Numbered from the stretch's first letter, positions 30,784-41,170 are shown. The stretch: DNA of 64,000 nt from Providencia manganoxydans (GCF_016618195.1 NZ_CP067099.1:4278001-4342000); one strand, 5' to 3'. Program-made: numbers and translations. The notes: generated by a model from the letters alone, not told the origin.

Positions 30784-30957
30784 TTTTACTCCCACTACTA
30801 CTTTCCTTAACAACATTAATTATATTAGCAGCAATTAAGTCCAATACCAGTCCAATAAATCAAAAAACAATGCCAATGTAAGTCCATTCGATGTTATTAT
30901 GTATATTATCAACTCTGTTATAAACTTAATTTGTTGAAAGATTTATGGAAAAATACA

Positions 30958-31698
30958 ATGCAAGCACGCTTTCTTAAATGGATAAAATCGCAGTTAGATC
31001 TCAATTCCACGATGCCCCTTTATCGCCAGTTACAACAAGCGATTGAATCTGCTATTGAGCATCAAATAGTGGATGCAGGGGACTTTTTACCTGCGGAGCG
31101 CCATCTTGCACAGCAACTCAATTTGTCGCGTGTGACTATTAGTAAAGCCATGCAGGCACTAGAAAAGAAAGGAGTTGTGATCCGCCAACAAGGCGTCGGA
31201 ACACAAATCGCTAAATATTTAGGTTATTCATTATCACATGAAAGCGGTTTTACATCGCAAGTGATCAAAGCTGGCGGAACCGTCACTACTCAGTGGCTAT
31301 TACGCACACTGACAGAAGCACCCGCAGACATTGCAGCAAAACTCGGCTTAGCTGTGGGGGCGCAAATTGCACAATTAAGGCGTATCCGTATCGCTAATGG
31401 CCAACCCGTCTCTTTTGAAAATAACTATATTCCATCTCAGTATTTGCCTGAACCTGCAAAATTGACTGATTCACTGTATGCCTTATGGGAGAGTCAGGGT
31501 ATCACCTTTAGCCAAGTACAACATAAGGTTAAAGCAATCAGCTGCAATGAAGAACAAGCCAACTGGTTAAATTCAACTGTGGGTGCACCACTATTATTTG
31601 TACGGCAAACGAGTACCAGTAAATCTGGGGTAATTATCGAATATAGCGAAATCATCTGTCGTGGTGATATCTATGAATTAGAATTTAATTCACCTTAA
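30958..31698 (+). CDS. GntR-family regulator with UTRA domain (YegW-like)
   Basis: About 246 residues. The N-terminal winged helix (residues about 13-75: PLYRQLQQAIESAI, LPAERHLAQQLNLSRVTI) is followed by a UTRA ligand-binding domain with RRIRIANGQPVSFENNYIP. It is divergent from the glycohydrolase-permease-kinase operon and probably represses it until the substrate or a derivative binds. The ATG at 30958 gives the better N-terminus; TTG codons at 30931 and 30934 are alternatives. Confidence 0.85.
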   Translation: MQARFLKWIKSQLDLNSTMPLYRQLQQAIESAIEHQIVDAGDFLPAERHLAQQLNLSRVTISKAMQALEKKGVVIRQQGVGTQIAKYLGYSLSHESGFTSQVIKAGGTVTTQWLLRTLTEAPADIAAKLGLAVGAQIAQLRRIRIANGQPVSFENNYIPSQYLPEPAKLTDSLYALWESQGITFSQVQHKVKAISCNEEQANWLNSTVGAPLLFVRQTSTSKSGVIIEYSEIICRGDIYELEFNSP

Positions 31699-31806
31699 GC
31701 GTAATGTGATCTTATCCACGAACCAAGCCCCTATTTTGGATTAGTAACCTATAACGTTTTATTCTATGAGTGGACAGTTTTATTACTTTCAGAAATGAGG
31801 TCAATT

Positions 31807-32235
31807 ATGCAAATTTCCGCTCGTAACCAATTAACAGGTACTGTTAGCGCGATCAAAGAAGGTGCGGTAAATAATGAAGTGGTGTTATCTTTAGGTAATG
31901 GAGAAGAACTCACCACCGTAATTACACGCGAAAGCTGCAAAACATTAGGCTTAGTGGTCGGTAAAGAAGCCATTGCGATTATTAAAGCCCCTTGGGTGGT
32001 ACTGGCAAAACCCGATTGTGGCTTGCAATTTTCGGCACGTAATCAATTCAATGGTAAGATTAGCAATATTGTCGAAGGCGCGGTCAACAGTACCGTTCAC
32101 CTTGTTACTGACAAAGGCATTGAACTGACAGCCATTATCACCAATGAAAGCTTCCAAGACATGGCGTTAACTAAAGGTGTTGATATTACCGCACTGGTTA
32201 AAGCCTCAAGTGTGATCCTAGCCACACGTAAATAA
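31807..32235 (+). CDS. Molybdate-binding protein with two Mop/TOBE domains
   Basis: 142 residues made of two tandem copies of the same ~70-residue unit: SARNQLTGTVSAIKEGAVN near 4 and SARNQFNGKISNIVEGAVN near 74, each ending in an IKAPWVVLA or VKASSVILA strand. This is the di-Mop molbindin type (ModG-like), which oligomerises to store molybdate or tungstate in the cytoplasm. GAGG precedes the ATG at 31807. Molybdenum supply fits the molybdo-selenoenzyme FdoG in this window. No ModE box could be confirmed upstream. Confidence 0.9.
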   Translation: MQISARNQLTGTVSAIKEGAVNNEVVLSLGNGEELTTVITRESCKTLGLVVGKEAIAIIKAPWVVLAKPDCGLQFSARNQFNGKISNIVEGAVNSTVHLVTDKGIELTAIITNESFQDMALTKGVDITALVKASSVILATRK

Positions 32236-32253
32236 TCCATTCTATCTCACCAA

Positions 32254-32285
32254 ACTACGCGCTCTCGTTGGCGTGTGGTTTTGTC
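32254..32285 (+). terminator. Possible terminator after the molbindin gene
   Basis: An imperfect inverted repeat (AAACTACGCGC / GGCGTGTGGTTTT) ends in a short T run 20-50 bases after the stop. Weak. Confidence 0.4.
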
Positions 32286-32359
32286 ACCATCGTATCGCGC
32301 GCCAACATTAAGTAATATGATACTATTTTAAAACATGGTGATGAATAAATAGGGATAAG

Positions 32360-32449
32360 ATGGCGACGCTAAAAGATATCGCAACTGAAGCTGGAGTATC
32401 ACTCAGTACTGTTTCACGGGTATTAAACATTTCCATCACACGACAATGA
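32360..32449 (+). pseudogene. Remnant of a LacI/GalR-family regulator (HTH only)
   Basis: An ATG with GGGATAAG upstream opens MATLKDIATEAGVSLSTVSR then VLN, a textbook LacI-family N-terminal helix-turn-helix like that of EbgR. After AAC at 32426-32428 the homology stops; six unrelated codons follow and a TGA closes the frame. The rest of the regulator is absent, so this is a deletion scar. Apart from the preceding terminator-like repeat, the 32236-32746 spacer has no other gene-like content; the part after the scar is very AT-rich. Confidence 0.82.
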
Positions 32450-32746
32450 ATGAACCACTCCTGATATTGTTTCAATTTAGGTATCCCCTCCTTTCCAACC
32501 ATAAGTTTTGTATATTCTCATTTTTCTTTGGAATAAAAATAAATTTTAATTTTCATAACCATATTCATATCGATAAGATTTACTTAATAACAAACTATAA
32601 GTTGCTACAATTTTATTAGAACATTGCATATAAACATAACCAAAATTATTGACGATGACGCTAAATTAAAATCACTATATATCTTTAATATATTTGATAT
32701 GCTCAGCACATTCGTAAATAACAACTTCATTTTAAGGATTTAATTA

Positions 32747-32962
32747 ATGAAAAAAATTAAATTAATAAGCTTTTTTGTATTCTCTATTATATCTTCTATG
32801 AGTATGGCAGAAACTATTTCCGCATGGGGAGGCACTGTATCAGAAGCAGAAGCTAAAATAGCGAATATAGCCAAGGAGAAGAACTCTAGCTATGAAATAA
32901 CAACATCAAGAATGGGTAATTATTCTTATGTTACTGCTAAGTTAACTGAAAATAGAAAATAA
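32747..32962 (+). CDS. Small exported protein, BhsA/McbA (DUF1471)-like
   Basis: 71 residues. A clear signal peptide (MKKIKLISFF..SSMSMA) is followed by a ~50-residue mature part with alternating pattern and the ending SYVTAKL, like the YdgH/BhsA/McbA single-domain periplasmic proteins linked to stress and biofilm. AAGGA sits about ten bases before the ATG. There is no operon partner other than the gene 75 bases downstream. Function unknown. Confidence 0.72.
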   Translation: MKKIKLISFFVFSIISSMSMAETISAWGGTVSEAEAKIANIAKEKNSSYEITTSRMGNYSYVTAKLTENRK

Positions 32963-33037
32963 ATAGTTTTACCCCAGTTTATTTAATATATGTATTTCAA
33001 ATAGAAAAAACTAATTTTTAACCATAAGGATATTACT

Positions 33038-33559
33038 ATGAAAATCATTAAGAATATAATTCTACCTATTGGAATACTATCTTCAATGCTAATAACACCT
33101 ATAACATCTTTTTCTAGCACACCACCATCATACACAGTCTATAAAAATGTTGAAAAATCAAACGCACAAAAAGAAGTTTTAGATGTGATTATGAAATATC
33201 AAAAAGCATTAAATGCAGGTAATACCAAAGAAATTATTTCATTATATGCCAATGAAAGTTATTCTCAATGGAATAACTTACTCACCGCTGATTCAAAAGA
33301 AAAGAAAGAAGATCAATACAATAACTTGTTTAGTAAAGAGAAATTCAACACTGACTTTGCTATTGATACTATATGGGTTGATGGAAATACCGCTTTTGTA
33401 AGAACTCATCATCATAATGGTTCGGTAGTAACAGATACTAAAGAACAGAAAACAATTCTTGATTTAAATCGTGAGGTATTTATCTTGCATAAAGAAAATG
33501 GTGAATGGAAAATTATTTTATATACATTCAACACTAATCCTCTACAGGGTGTAGCATAA
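33038..33559 (+). CDS. Exported SnoaL/DUF4440-like protein
   Basis: 173 residues. The N-terminal hydrophobic signal (about 1-28) precedes an NTF2-like domain: MKYQKALNAGNTKEIISLYANES near 50, then alternating beta segments ending REVFILHKENGEWKIILYTFN. This pattern is typical of DUF4440/SnoaL-like proteins, which are often small-molecule binders or isomerases; no catalytic set can be assigned. AAGGA precedes the ATG. Codon use is strongly A/T rich. Confidence 0.68.
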   Translation: MKIIKNIILPIGILSSMLITPITSFSSTPPSYTVYKNVEKSNAQKEVLDVIMKYQKALNAGNTKEIISLYANESYSQWNNLLTADSKEKKEDQYNNLFSKEKFNTDFAIDTIWVDGNTAFVRTHHHNGSVVTDTKEQKTILDLNREVFILHKENGEWKIILYTFNTNPLQGVA

Positions 33560-33705
33560 TATAATAATAAATACTGTATATAGGGGATACACTCTATATA
33601 CAGTATTTCATTACAATTAATTGGCGGTTATTAACAGCATTCATAATTCAATATTTTTATATTAAAGAAAAAAGACGTATGCGTGTAACTAATATAAATT
33701 TAATA

Positions 33706-34596
33706 TTAGCATTCAACGCTATTAAATAGTTTAGACACTTCTTTAATACACCATGTCTTTGCTTTCCCCATAGTACCTCTATGCCAACCAACTACAATGT
33801 TAGAGTAGTGATTAAAACCATTATTAACTATTTTAAGCTTACCATTTTCAATATCATCTTTAACTTTCCAATATGGCATCGTCGCTACACCTAATCCATC
33901 TAATAGCGCCATTCTCTTATCTTCAAGATTAGAAACAGTTAAACGTTTTTGCTTATCTAATATATGTACAGATAATGCAGTATTTGTAGATGTAGTATCC
34001 GCAATCACAATACCACTATAATTAATAGGATTGGGTTTTTCATCTTTATGGATAGAATGCTCAGGTGCAGCAACATATATATGTCGCATCTTACTTAACC
34101 GTTTGCAATTAAACTCTGATGATTTTTTAAATCCTCTATCTGAAGATATCACTATATCTGCTTTCCCTGTATCTAATAATTCCCATGAACCGGATAACAC
34201 ACCTGTCAATATTGAAACTTGAGTTCCTGATATAGCATCTAACTTATTAATTAAAGGAAATAGTATTTTAGAGGGAATAGATATTTCACAGACTATAGTA
34301 AGATGAGACTCCCACCCATTAGCTAATGCCTTAACATCTAGTCGTATTTTTTCTGCTTCGTTTAATAATAATCGACCTTTTTCTAATAATAATCGACCAG
34401 CCTTCGTAAATTTTACTCTGTGCCCTGAACGATCAAATAAAATCACGTTAAGGTCATCTTCCAATTTTTGCATTGAGTAACTAAGGGATGAGGGTACTTT
34501 TCCCAACTCATTTGCAGCGGCAGCAAAACTACCATGCTTTTCAATGAAATCCATAATACGTATAGCATCAAGCGTTAAAGCATGCTCATGTCTCAT
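33706..34596 (-). CDS. LysR-family transcriptional regulator, YhaJ-like
   Basis: 296 residues. N-terminal winged helix LTLDAIRIMDFIEKHGSFAA at 8-27, then SSLSYSMQKLEDDLN and FDRSGHRVKFTKAG match E. coli YhaJ, as do ADIVISSDRGF, EDKRMALLDGLGVATMPYW and the C-terminal W-CIKEVSKLF. E. coli YhaJ responds to aromatic or quinol-type compounds and lies beside yhaK, but no yhaK homologue is adjacent here. Its regulon in this organism is unknown. Confidence 0.86.
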   Translation of the reverse strand: MRHEHALTLDAIRIMDFIEKHGSFAAAANELGKVPSSLSYSMQKLEDDLNVILFDRSGHRVKFTKAGRLLLEKGRLLLNEAEKIRLDVKALANGWESHLTIVCEISIPSKILFPLINKLDAISGTQVSILTGVLSGSWELLDTGKADIVISSDRGFKKSSEFNCKRLSKMRHIYVAAPEHSIHKDEKPNPINYSGIVIADTTSTNTALSVHILDKQKRLTVSNLEDKRMALLDGLGVATMPYWKVKDDIENGKLKIVNNGFNHYSNIVVGWHRGTMGKAKTWCIKEVSKLFNSVEC

Positions 34597-35042
34597 ATAA
34601 CATTATCCCTAAATTCATCAACCAATCTTAGTTAGTATTTGTGAGTTAATCCCCCATTTAGATTTGAAAGGGAGCTATATGTTATTAGTCTTTTTATTTA
34701 ATTTACTAAGAAAACTAATGTTTGTACATCTTAAGTTAAATATCATTTTTAGACTATCTTTTTTACTTTAAAAAACAATACTATACAACCCATGTTCTAG
34801 AGAGGCTCTAGGCCCCGCACCTTAACCCAGTAATCAACTTAAAAATAATCGAATAGCCCTCAGTTTTACCATAACCAAATCATTTTTAGCTGTTTTCTCT
34901 GAATGTATAGCAGAACCTCGATTTTTATTTAACTTTACAAAACCACCTTGAAACCTACCTAACCGGTGGTCTACAAGCTCCGCGGGATATTTTTTCCCCG
35001 ATAATGCTCAATTAATAATGACCCCAAATAAATTTAAATAAA
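34597..35042. other. Gene-free spacer with local inverted repeats
   Basis: No ORF or known RNA gene recognised in 446 bases upstream of the LysR gene and downstream of the sulfatase-fold gene. Short inverted repeats occur (CTAGAGAGGCTCTAG at about 34796-34810; ACCACC..GGTGGT at about 34942-34971). A small RNA is possible but unsupported. Confidence 0.4.
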
Positions 35043-35072
35043 AAAATAGCGGGATATTCCCGCTATTTTTTA
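35043..35072 (-). terminator. Terminator after the sulfatase-fold gene
   Basis: AAAATAGCGGGA-TAT-TCCCGCTATTTTT: perfect inverted repeat with A and T runs on both sides, 10 bases beyond the stop of the gene at 35082. Confidence 0.87.
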
Positions 35073-35081
35073 TCATTTTAT

Positions 35082-36737
35082 TTAGTCAATTTTCTTATCT
35101 GCTACTTTCAATGTTTGATAAATATAATGACGATAGCTCTCTAACAAGCGTTTATCTTCACAGTCATCCAATTTACCATTACACAAATGACGCATTTTAA
35201 TGTTAGCTTCATAGAATGGTGATACTTTGAGATTAGCCCGCTCTAATAACATACCGCCAAGGAAAGTGATGTCAGTGAGTGAACCTGTTTTAATACTATT
35301 ACCTGATTTTAAATTATCTCGCAGCGTAAATTGGGTTATAAATGCCGGATTAACAAACTCAGATTGGTATTGATTCAAACTGATCCCCGGCTGATGGTCT
35401 CCAAAATACAGGAACATCAATGGACGTTCACGCTTTGCCATAAAATCAACGAAATCACGCATCGCCTTATCTGAAGCAACGATTTTTTCCATATAATGGC
35501 TAAACTCACCAGCTGAATCAGCATGTTTCACTTTGCCTTTTAAGCCATAATCATCACTATGGCTTTCTTTATAGGGCCCATGTTCATACATGGTTAATGA
35601 GAAAATAAATACCGGTTTATCGGTTTCTTTGGCTAAGATTTCTTTGGCATACTTCAGCATATCATCAGTGCTGATAGTCCATAGATTATCTTGTAATTTG
35701 CCTGGATGGCCTAATTCTTGTGGTTGAATAATACGGTCGACGCCTAGCATTTGATAGGCATGTCCTGAATGATAAGCACCACGGTTAAAAGGAGTTAAAA
35801 CCACCGTGTAATAGCCATTGGCTTTCATCTCTTTAAATAGGCTATTATTAAGGTGATCGACAATAAAATAGAATACCCCACTCTTCTGAGAGCCAAAGTC
35901 ATCGCTATTCAGCCCTGTCAATGCAGCAAATTCAGATAACCACGTCCCACCACCAAAAGTTTGCACTCGCATCGCACTATGAGCAGTCAATTGATTATCT
36001 TGTTGGAACATAAATAAATCGGGTAGTTCTGTTCCTTCAGGTAATTTATAGATATTAGGATTTACGGTTGATTCTTGAAGCAATAATAAGATATCAGGCT
36101 TTTCTGTAATATCACTGTTAGGTAGGGTGACTGAGGCGGCCTGTTGCAGGAAATAATCTGATGAGCCTTTAATTTGTGGGGATTGATACACTGAATTTTT
36201 CGCTGACATCACTAAATTAGTGACAGTACCGCGACCTTTCGGTAATGTTTCTGTCCACTCATTATAATAATGTGATGCAGCCAAACTTGCGCCAAAATAA
36301 CCGCCAATACCGAGAAGTATTCCAAGTAAACGCCAAGAAAAAGATTTAGCAGGACGTACTAAGCGCCAGCTCAAGATCCCATTAATCACCAATAAAATTA
36401 ACAAGCCTATTAATGCAACTCCCGCTAACCAATAATGACTTAACGTACCCATATTGGAGGTATCCGTCATAATATTGATATCCGAGTAGAAAAGTTGCTC
36501 TTTATAATAATGAACTTTGAGTTGGTTAAGAAATTTAACAATGATGAATAATGTACTGGTGACGATAGCAGAGAATAACCATCTCGCTGTAATAAGGTAA
36601 AGTACACCAAATATTACCGCGTAGACACTTATTGAAACTAGCGCTGGGTAGATTACGCCGCTTTTCTCGAATACCAAAAAAAGTGAAGCAATAAAAATCA
36701 GCATCAGATAAACAGCGGAAAAAATTCTTTTCTTCAT
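35082..36737 (-). CDS. LTA synthase-like membrane sulfatase/phosphotransferase family protein
   Basis: 551 residues: four or five N-terminal membrane segments within the first ~165 residues, then an alkaline-phosphatase/sulfatase-superfamily domain in the periplasm. VQTFGGGTWLSEFAALTG near 262 carries the Thr nucleophile region, and LYFGDHQPG near 446 the metal His/Asp. Relatives move phosphoglycerol, phosphoethanolamine or similar groups to lipids or glucans (LtaS, OpgB, EptA-like). The acceptor here is unknown. ATG 36737 or GTG 36749 could be the start; neither has a strong ribosome binding site. Confidence 0.82.
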   Translation of the reverse strand: MKKRIFSAVYLMLIFIASLFLVFEKSGVIYPALVSISVYAVIFGVLYLITARWLFSAIVTSTLFIIVKFLNQLKVHYYKEQLFYSDINIMTDTSNMGTLSHYWLAGVALIGLLILLVINGILSWRLVRPAKSFSWRLLGILLGIGGYFGASLAASHYYNEWTETLPKGRGTVTNLVMSAKNSVYQSPQIKGSSDYFLQQAASVTLPNSDITEKPDILLLLQESTVNPNIYKLPEGTELPDLFMFQQDNQLTAHSAMRVQTFGGGTWLSEFAALTGLNSDDFGSQKSGVFYFIVDHLNNSLFKEMKANGYYTVVLTPFNRGAYHSGHAYQMLGVDRIIQPQELGHPGKLQDNLWTISTDDMLKYAKEILAKETDKPVFIFSLTMYEHGPYKESHSDDYGLKGKVKHADSAGEFSHYMEKIVASDKAMRDFVDFMAKRERPLMFLYFGDHQPGISLNQYQSEFVNPAFITQFTLRDNLKSGNSIKTGSLTDITFLGGMLLERANLKVSPFYEANIKMRHLCNGKLDDCEDKRLLESYRHYIYQTLKVADKKID

Positions 36738-36869
36738 CGGGTTTACCACAAGATAGATAAGTCACAACGGCCTTAACCAATAAGGTCGCACAAACGACCA
36801 TTGTAACTAATTTATGTGGTAAATATATTCGGCAAAGATGCCTTTACAAAACTAATTTATGCACTGAAT

Positions 36870-38738
36870 CTATTCGATAAAAATATCTTTATCACGCAAA
36901 AAGTGCTCATCCCCTTTACGCCGCGTAAAACCACTCTTATCAAAAAACTCCAGTATTTGAATCGCAAGCTTACGGCCAACACCCAGTTCATTACGAAAAT
37001 CAGCAGCAGTGATCGCACCTTTCTCAATACAATAATGTAAAATCAGCTCAGCAAATTGCTCGATTTGTTCACGGCTATAATAGCGATCACGTACAATCGC
37101 AGTCACCAGTCCCATTTGCGCTGCTTTTTTCATTACACTACGCAGGACTCCCTCATCATGCTTAGTTTCTGCGGCCAAATCACGTACCCACCATGAATCC
37201 GCCCGAGGAAACAACCCTGAAACTTGCTGCCAAATTTGCTGTTGCTCACGGTCAAACACTAACCCATGCTGTGGCATATGTAACCAGCCACGAGTTTGCT
37301 TAATACGTTCATCAATAAGCAGTTCATTAATCAATTTAAATACTAATGATTCACTCATTGTTGGTAGCGCCATTCTTTTTAAACGCGCTTTACTGACGCC
37401 AATTTGATCGCTGTGTACTTCATGAAAGTCTTCCAGTATCTGCACTAATCGTTCTTTCGCAACCTGCGCTTTAAATGCTGATAATGCCAAATTTCCTACA
37501 CGAACTAATTCAACCTGTGATAGTAAATTTTCGAGAGCATAGGACGTTAATTGACGAGACCATCCATAACCATTGAGATCTAATTCACCATTGGGCAACT
37601 GCAATTTTAAATGGCTCAGCTCATCTTTCGCTGCACACAGACTGCGTAACCATTCAATAAATTCAGGTTGTCTTTTACCTCGACGAGGGGAAACTAAGCG
37701 GATCACTCGCGCCGAAGCAAGGGTTTCACGAGCGCTAATATCACGAAGAATCAGCCTATCGTCATCTACCAGCCACAAAGGTGTATCAAGGATCAGCTCG
37801 GCTAATAATGGCGCCTTTCCTTGCTCCGTTAGCAACGAAACGCGTCCTGTAATATGACTCGCGCCATGATAAAGGTGCACGGGTTGCCAATGTTTAATCA
37901 CCGAGTCACACGTTAATTCAACAATCACCCTTGTCGCCGCAGCAAAAGGCTTCTCAGACAACAACCAATCACCTCGGGTGATATTTGTTTTATCAATATC
38001 CCCTGCAAGATTTAATGCAACACGATCGCCTGCTTGCGCGAACTCAGATTGTTGATTTTGCCGGTGAATTCCTCTCACACGCACTACAGAATCGGCTCCC
38101 GTTAGCCATAACGGTTCATTCAATGCAACTTTGCCCGCTAAAGCGGTGCCCGTCACCACGATCCCCACACCTTTCACATGAAAGACACGGTCAATAGCGA
38201 GACGAAAACGTTGCTGTTGATTTTGATGATCGGCAGTTTTCTGATGCAGTTGTTGTAAATACGTCTGTAATTCAGGGATGCTACGGCCTTCATTTGCAGC
38301 AGTAATAAATAAAGGGGTATCGAACCAGCCTTGGCGATGTAGTTCAGCTTCTACATCAAGCGCGACCTCTGTTACTCGCTGTTCATCAACGCGATCCGCT
38401 TTGGTTAAAACAGCCGTCACACATTGGCAACCCGCTAAACGCAAAATCGCTAAATGCTCTCGCGTTTGCGCCATAACGCCATCATCACAGGCAACGACAA
38501 GCAATGCATGATTAATCCCCCCCACGCCAGCTAACATATTACCTAAAAATTTTTCGTGGCCGGGAACATCAATAAAACCAATAGAGCTACCATCGGGCTG
38601 AGGCCAATAGGCATAGCCTAAATCAATGGTCATGCCACGTTTTTTTTCTTCAGGTAAGTGAGCAGTATTCACCCCTGTAATAGCTTTAATTAATGTAGTT
38701 TTACCATGATCGACATGGCCTGCGGTGGCAAAAATCAT
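36870..38738 (-). CDS. selB: Selenocysteine-specific elongation factor SelB
   Basis: Brings Sec-tRNA to UGA codons followed by a SECIS hairpin. 622 residues: G1 motif [13 protein letters not shown] at 4-16, [10 protein letters not shown] near 35, DVPGHEKF near 58 and TKAD near 113, then EF-Tu-like domains and C-terminal winged helices that bind SECIS ([13 protein letters not shown] region onward). The start overlaps selA by four bases (ATGA). Its client fdoG, with TGA and SECIS, is in this window. Confidence 0.97.
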   Translation of the reverse strand: MIFATAGHVDHGKTTLIKAITGVNTAHLPEEKKRGMTIDLGYAYWPQPDGSSIGFIDVPGHEKFLGNMLAGVGGINHALLVVACDDGVMAQTREHLAILRLAGCQCVTAVLTKADRVDEQRVTEVALDVEAELHRQGWFDTPLFITAANEGRSIPELQTYLQQLHQKTADHQNQQQRFRLAIDRVFHVKGVGIVVTGTALAGKVALNEPLWLTGADSVVRVRGIHRQNQQSEFAQAGDRVALNLAGDIDKTNITRGDWLLSEKPFAAATRVIVELTCDSVIKHWQPVHLYHGASHITGRVSLLTEQGKAPLLAELILDTPLWLVDDDRLILRDISARETLASARVIRLVSPRRGKRQPEFIEWLRSLCAAKDELSHLKLQLPNGELDLNGYGWSRQLTSYALENLLSQVELVRVGNLALSAFKAQVAKERLVQILEDFHEVHSDQIGVSKARLKRMALPTMSESLVFKLINELLIDERIKQTRGWLHMPQHGLVFDREQQQIWQQVSGLFPRADSWWVRDLAAETKHDEGVLRSVMKKAAQMGLVTAIVRDRYYSREQIEQFAELILHYCIEKGAITAADFRNELGVGRKLAIQILEFFDKSGFTRRKGDEHFLRDKDIFIE

Positions 38739-40129
38739 GACAATAACACCTGTAACAATCCATGCTCATCGTCTAAACACCGTAGATCAAGCCATAATTT
38801 GCCGTCTTTAATTCGCCCAATCACTGGTTTTGAAGACTGACGCCAACGTGTAGCGAGTAAGGCTAATGAGTTTCCACGTCCATCAAATGGCGTGAAAGTC
38901 ACAGCATAGCTAGGTAGTCTATCTACAGGCAATGAGCCACTGCCTATTTGAGAGAGACAGGGTTCCATTTCAACCACAAATTTATCGCCATAAAAAGCTT
39001 GCAATGAAACAATCAGTCGTTCTGCTCGTACCTTGATTTCATCGGCACTGCGTGTCAACCAACGCAATGTTGGCAGTTCAGTAACCAACTTTTCAGGTGT
39101 GAGATAGAGCTTTAATGTAGCCTCTAAGGCTGCTAACGTCATTTTATCCGCACGTAACGCACGTTTTAGAGGATGTTTTTGAATTGCGTCAATCCACTTT
39201 TTCTTACCGAGTATGATCCCTGCTTGCGGGCCACCCAGTAACTTATCTCCCGATATTGAAACAAGATCGACACCTTGTGCGAGATAAGTTTGCGGCATAG
39301 GTTCGGCGGGCAAACCGTAAGCAGTCATATCCACCATCGAACCACTACCCAAATCAATGGCTGTTGGTAACTGATGTTGCCTACCTAGCTCCGCCAGCTG
39401 TTCACCTTCCACTTCAGCAGTAAAGCCCTCAATACTGTAATTGCTGGTATGCACCTTCATCAATAATGCAGTTTGATCATTGATAGCATTTGCATAGTCA
39501 CGTAGATGAGTACGATTAGTTGTGCCGACTTCGACTAATTGGCATCCTGCTTGTGCCATCACATCCGGAACACGGAATGCCCCGCCAATTTCCACTAATT
39601 CACCACGAGAAACAATGACTTGCTGGCCTTTTGCTACCGTTGCTAATAACAGTAGCACCGCAGCAGCATTGTTATTCACAATACAAGCATCTTCCGCACC
39701 GGTGAGCTGACAGAGTAAATCTGCCAATGCGCGATCACGATGCCCTCGCGTTGCACCATCAAGAGAATACTCCAATGTGATTGGAGAGCTCATCACCTGA
39801 TTCACTGCCATAATCGCAGGCTCTGCCATTACCGCACGCCCGAGATTAGTGTGCAACACGGTCCCTGTTAAGTTAAATACTGGTTTTAATGCGCTTTCTT
39901 GCAATAACCCATGCCGCCTAACTAATTCTGCCACCCAATCATTATGCCACTGAGGTAATTGCTCATGTTGTTGGATAAATTCACGTGCTTGCTGTTGCAT
40001 ATCACGTAACTGTTCAGTCACCCAGTGGTGCCCAGACTCAACAACAAGGTTTTGTACCTCATCAAGCTGAAGTAGTTTGTCGATAGCGGGAAGCTGGCGA
40101 TATAAGGCGGCAATAGAGTCGTCGGCCAT
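38735..40129 (-). CDS. selA: L-seryl-tRNA(Sec) selenium transferase SelA
   Basis: PLP enzyme converting Ser-tRNA(Sec) to Sec-tRNA(Sec) with selenophosphate. 464 residues: [17 protein letters not shown] near 90, the PLP lysine in [14 protein letters not shown] near 295 and [14 protein letters not shown] downstream. It follows fdhE by 23 bases and overlaps selB, so fdhE-selA-selB look like one operon. The selC tRNA gene was not found in this window. Confidence 0.97.
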   Translation of the reverse strand: MADDSIAALYRQLPAIDKLLQLDEVQNLVVESGHHWVTEQLRDMQQQAREFIQQHEQLPQWHNDWVAELVRRHGLLQESALKPVFNLTGTVLHTNLGRAVMAEPAIMAVNQVMSSPITLEYSLDGATRGHRDRALADLLCQLTGAEDACIVNNNAAAVLLLLATVAKGQQVIVSRGELVEIGGAFRVPDVMAQAGCQLVEVGTTNRTHLRDYANAINDQTALLMKVHTSNYSIEGFTAEVEGEQLAELGRQHQLPTAIDLGSGSMVDMTAYGLPAEPMPQTYLAQGVDLVSISGDKLLGGPQAGIILGKKKWIDAIQKHPLKRALRADKMTLAALEATLKLYLTPEKLVTELPTLRWLTRSADEIKVRAERLIVSLQAFYGDKFVVEMEPCLSQIGSGSLPVDRLPSYAVTFTPFDGRGNSLALLATRWRQSSKPVIGRIKDGKLWLDLRCLDDEHGLLQVLLS

Positions 40130-40152
40130 CGTGATTACTCTCTTATTAGTGA

Positions 40153-41088
40153 CTATTTTTCGCCAGGAAATAAAAATGGATTAATACTACTACGAGCAAA
40201 ACCTTCTTCTTCCATGCGCGCATCTAGGATGATAGAGGCTAAATCATCAGCAACGGCTTCGACTTTCGCTTCTTTCTCTTGATACAGAATTTTTAAATAA
40301 CTACCGCAATCACCACAGCTTTCAGCTTTTACTGCGGCATTTTCATCATCAAGCGACCAATAATTAAGATCACGAGTTTGTTCGCAGTTGCTGCATTTTA
40401 CGCGCACCATATGCCACTCAGTTTCACATAAATTACAGTGCAAATAACGCAAGCCTTGTGATGTACCAATTTGTACAACACTCGATACAGGCATGCTATT
40501 ACAAACAGGGCAGTAGTGACGATGATCGCCATGTTCCGCACGTGCTTTACCGGGTATTTGTGCTGCCATTTGCGCCCAATAAACCGATAATGCCGCCCAA
40601 ACAAATATAGATTTATCGGAAGGCACCTTTTCAAATTGCTCACTTAACAACGCGGTGGCCATTTCTTCCAGTTCACTCTCTGACGCTTTGTCGAGATTTT
40701 CTAACGCAGGGCGTGCTGAATCAGGTACGACTGGCAATAATTCAGCAATGATGGCATGTAAAATGCTATGCCAATGGTTGGTACGAGGGAAGGTTTTAGC
40801 ATCTAATGGTGGATTGTTGCTTGCCATTGAACGTGTTAACACTGCGCTCATATCAATCTCAAGGGGATGATCATGCTGCGCATTATGTTGTGCCATTGCC
40901 ACTTCCGCTGCAAACTTAAGATAATCTGCAAAAGGATGCTCTCCCGCGGCCAGTTCTTTTAATCGTTCAGCGCGTCGTTGATAGAGACTTTTTAAATTTG
41001 GGAATAGAACAGGAGGGATAAAACCAATCCCTTTTTCTTTTAATCTTTCTTGTCCTAAATCTTCTTTAGGGACGATACGAATACCCAT
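40153..41088 (-). CDS. fdhE: Formate dehydrogenase accessory protein FdhE
   Basis: Cytoplasmic factor needed for assembly of the respiratory formate dehydrogenases. 311 residues. Two rubredoxin-like CxxC zinc/iron sites appear in [12 protein letters not shown] and CNLCETEW, plus CSNCEQT and [12 protein letters not shown] 41088 gives [12 protein letters not shown], which matches the family start; the reading frame extends 41 codons further upstream but without homology. In E. coli fdhE follows fdoI; here it leads selAB instead. Confidence 0.95.
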   Translation of the reverse strand: MGIRIVPKEDLGQERLKEKGIGFIPPVLFPNLKSLYQRRAERLKELAAGEHPFADYLKFAAEVAMAQHNAQHDHPLEIDMSAVLTRSMASNNPPLDAKTFPRTNHWHSILHAIIAELLPVVPDSARPALENLDKASESELEEMATALLSEQFEKVPSDKSIFVWAALSVYWAQMAAQIPGKARAEHGDHRHYCPVCNSMPVSSVVQIGTSQGLRYLHCNLCETEWHMVRVKCSNCEQTRDLNYWSLDDENAAVKAESCGDCGSYLKILYQEKEAKVEAVADDLASIILDARMEEEGFARSSINPFLFPGEK

Positions 41089-41170
41089 CGCATTGCTCTC
41101 TTTTAAATTTTTTAAACGACTTGTCCGAGGCCATGGTAACCACTTCCTCGGATTTATTGTGCGTATTTTA

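Noticed and set aside
31740..31800. ModE operator before the molbindin gene
   Set aside because: A TATAACG fragment is present, but the palindromic partner and spacing of a ModE site are missing.
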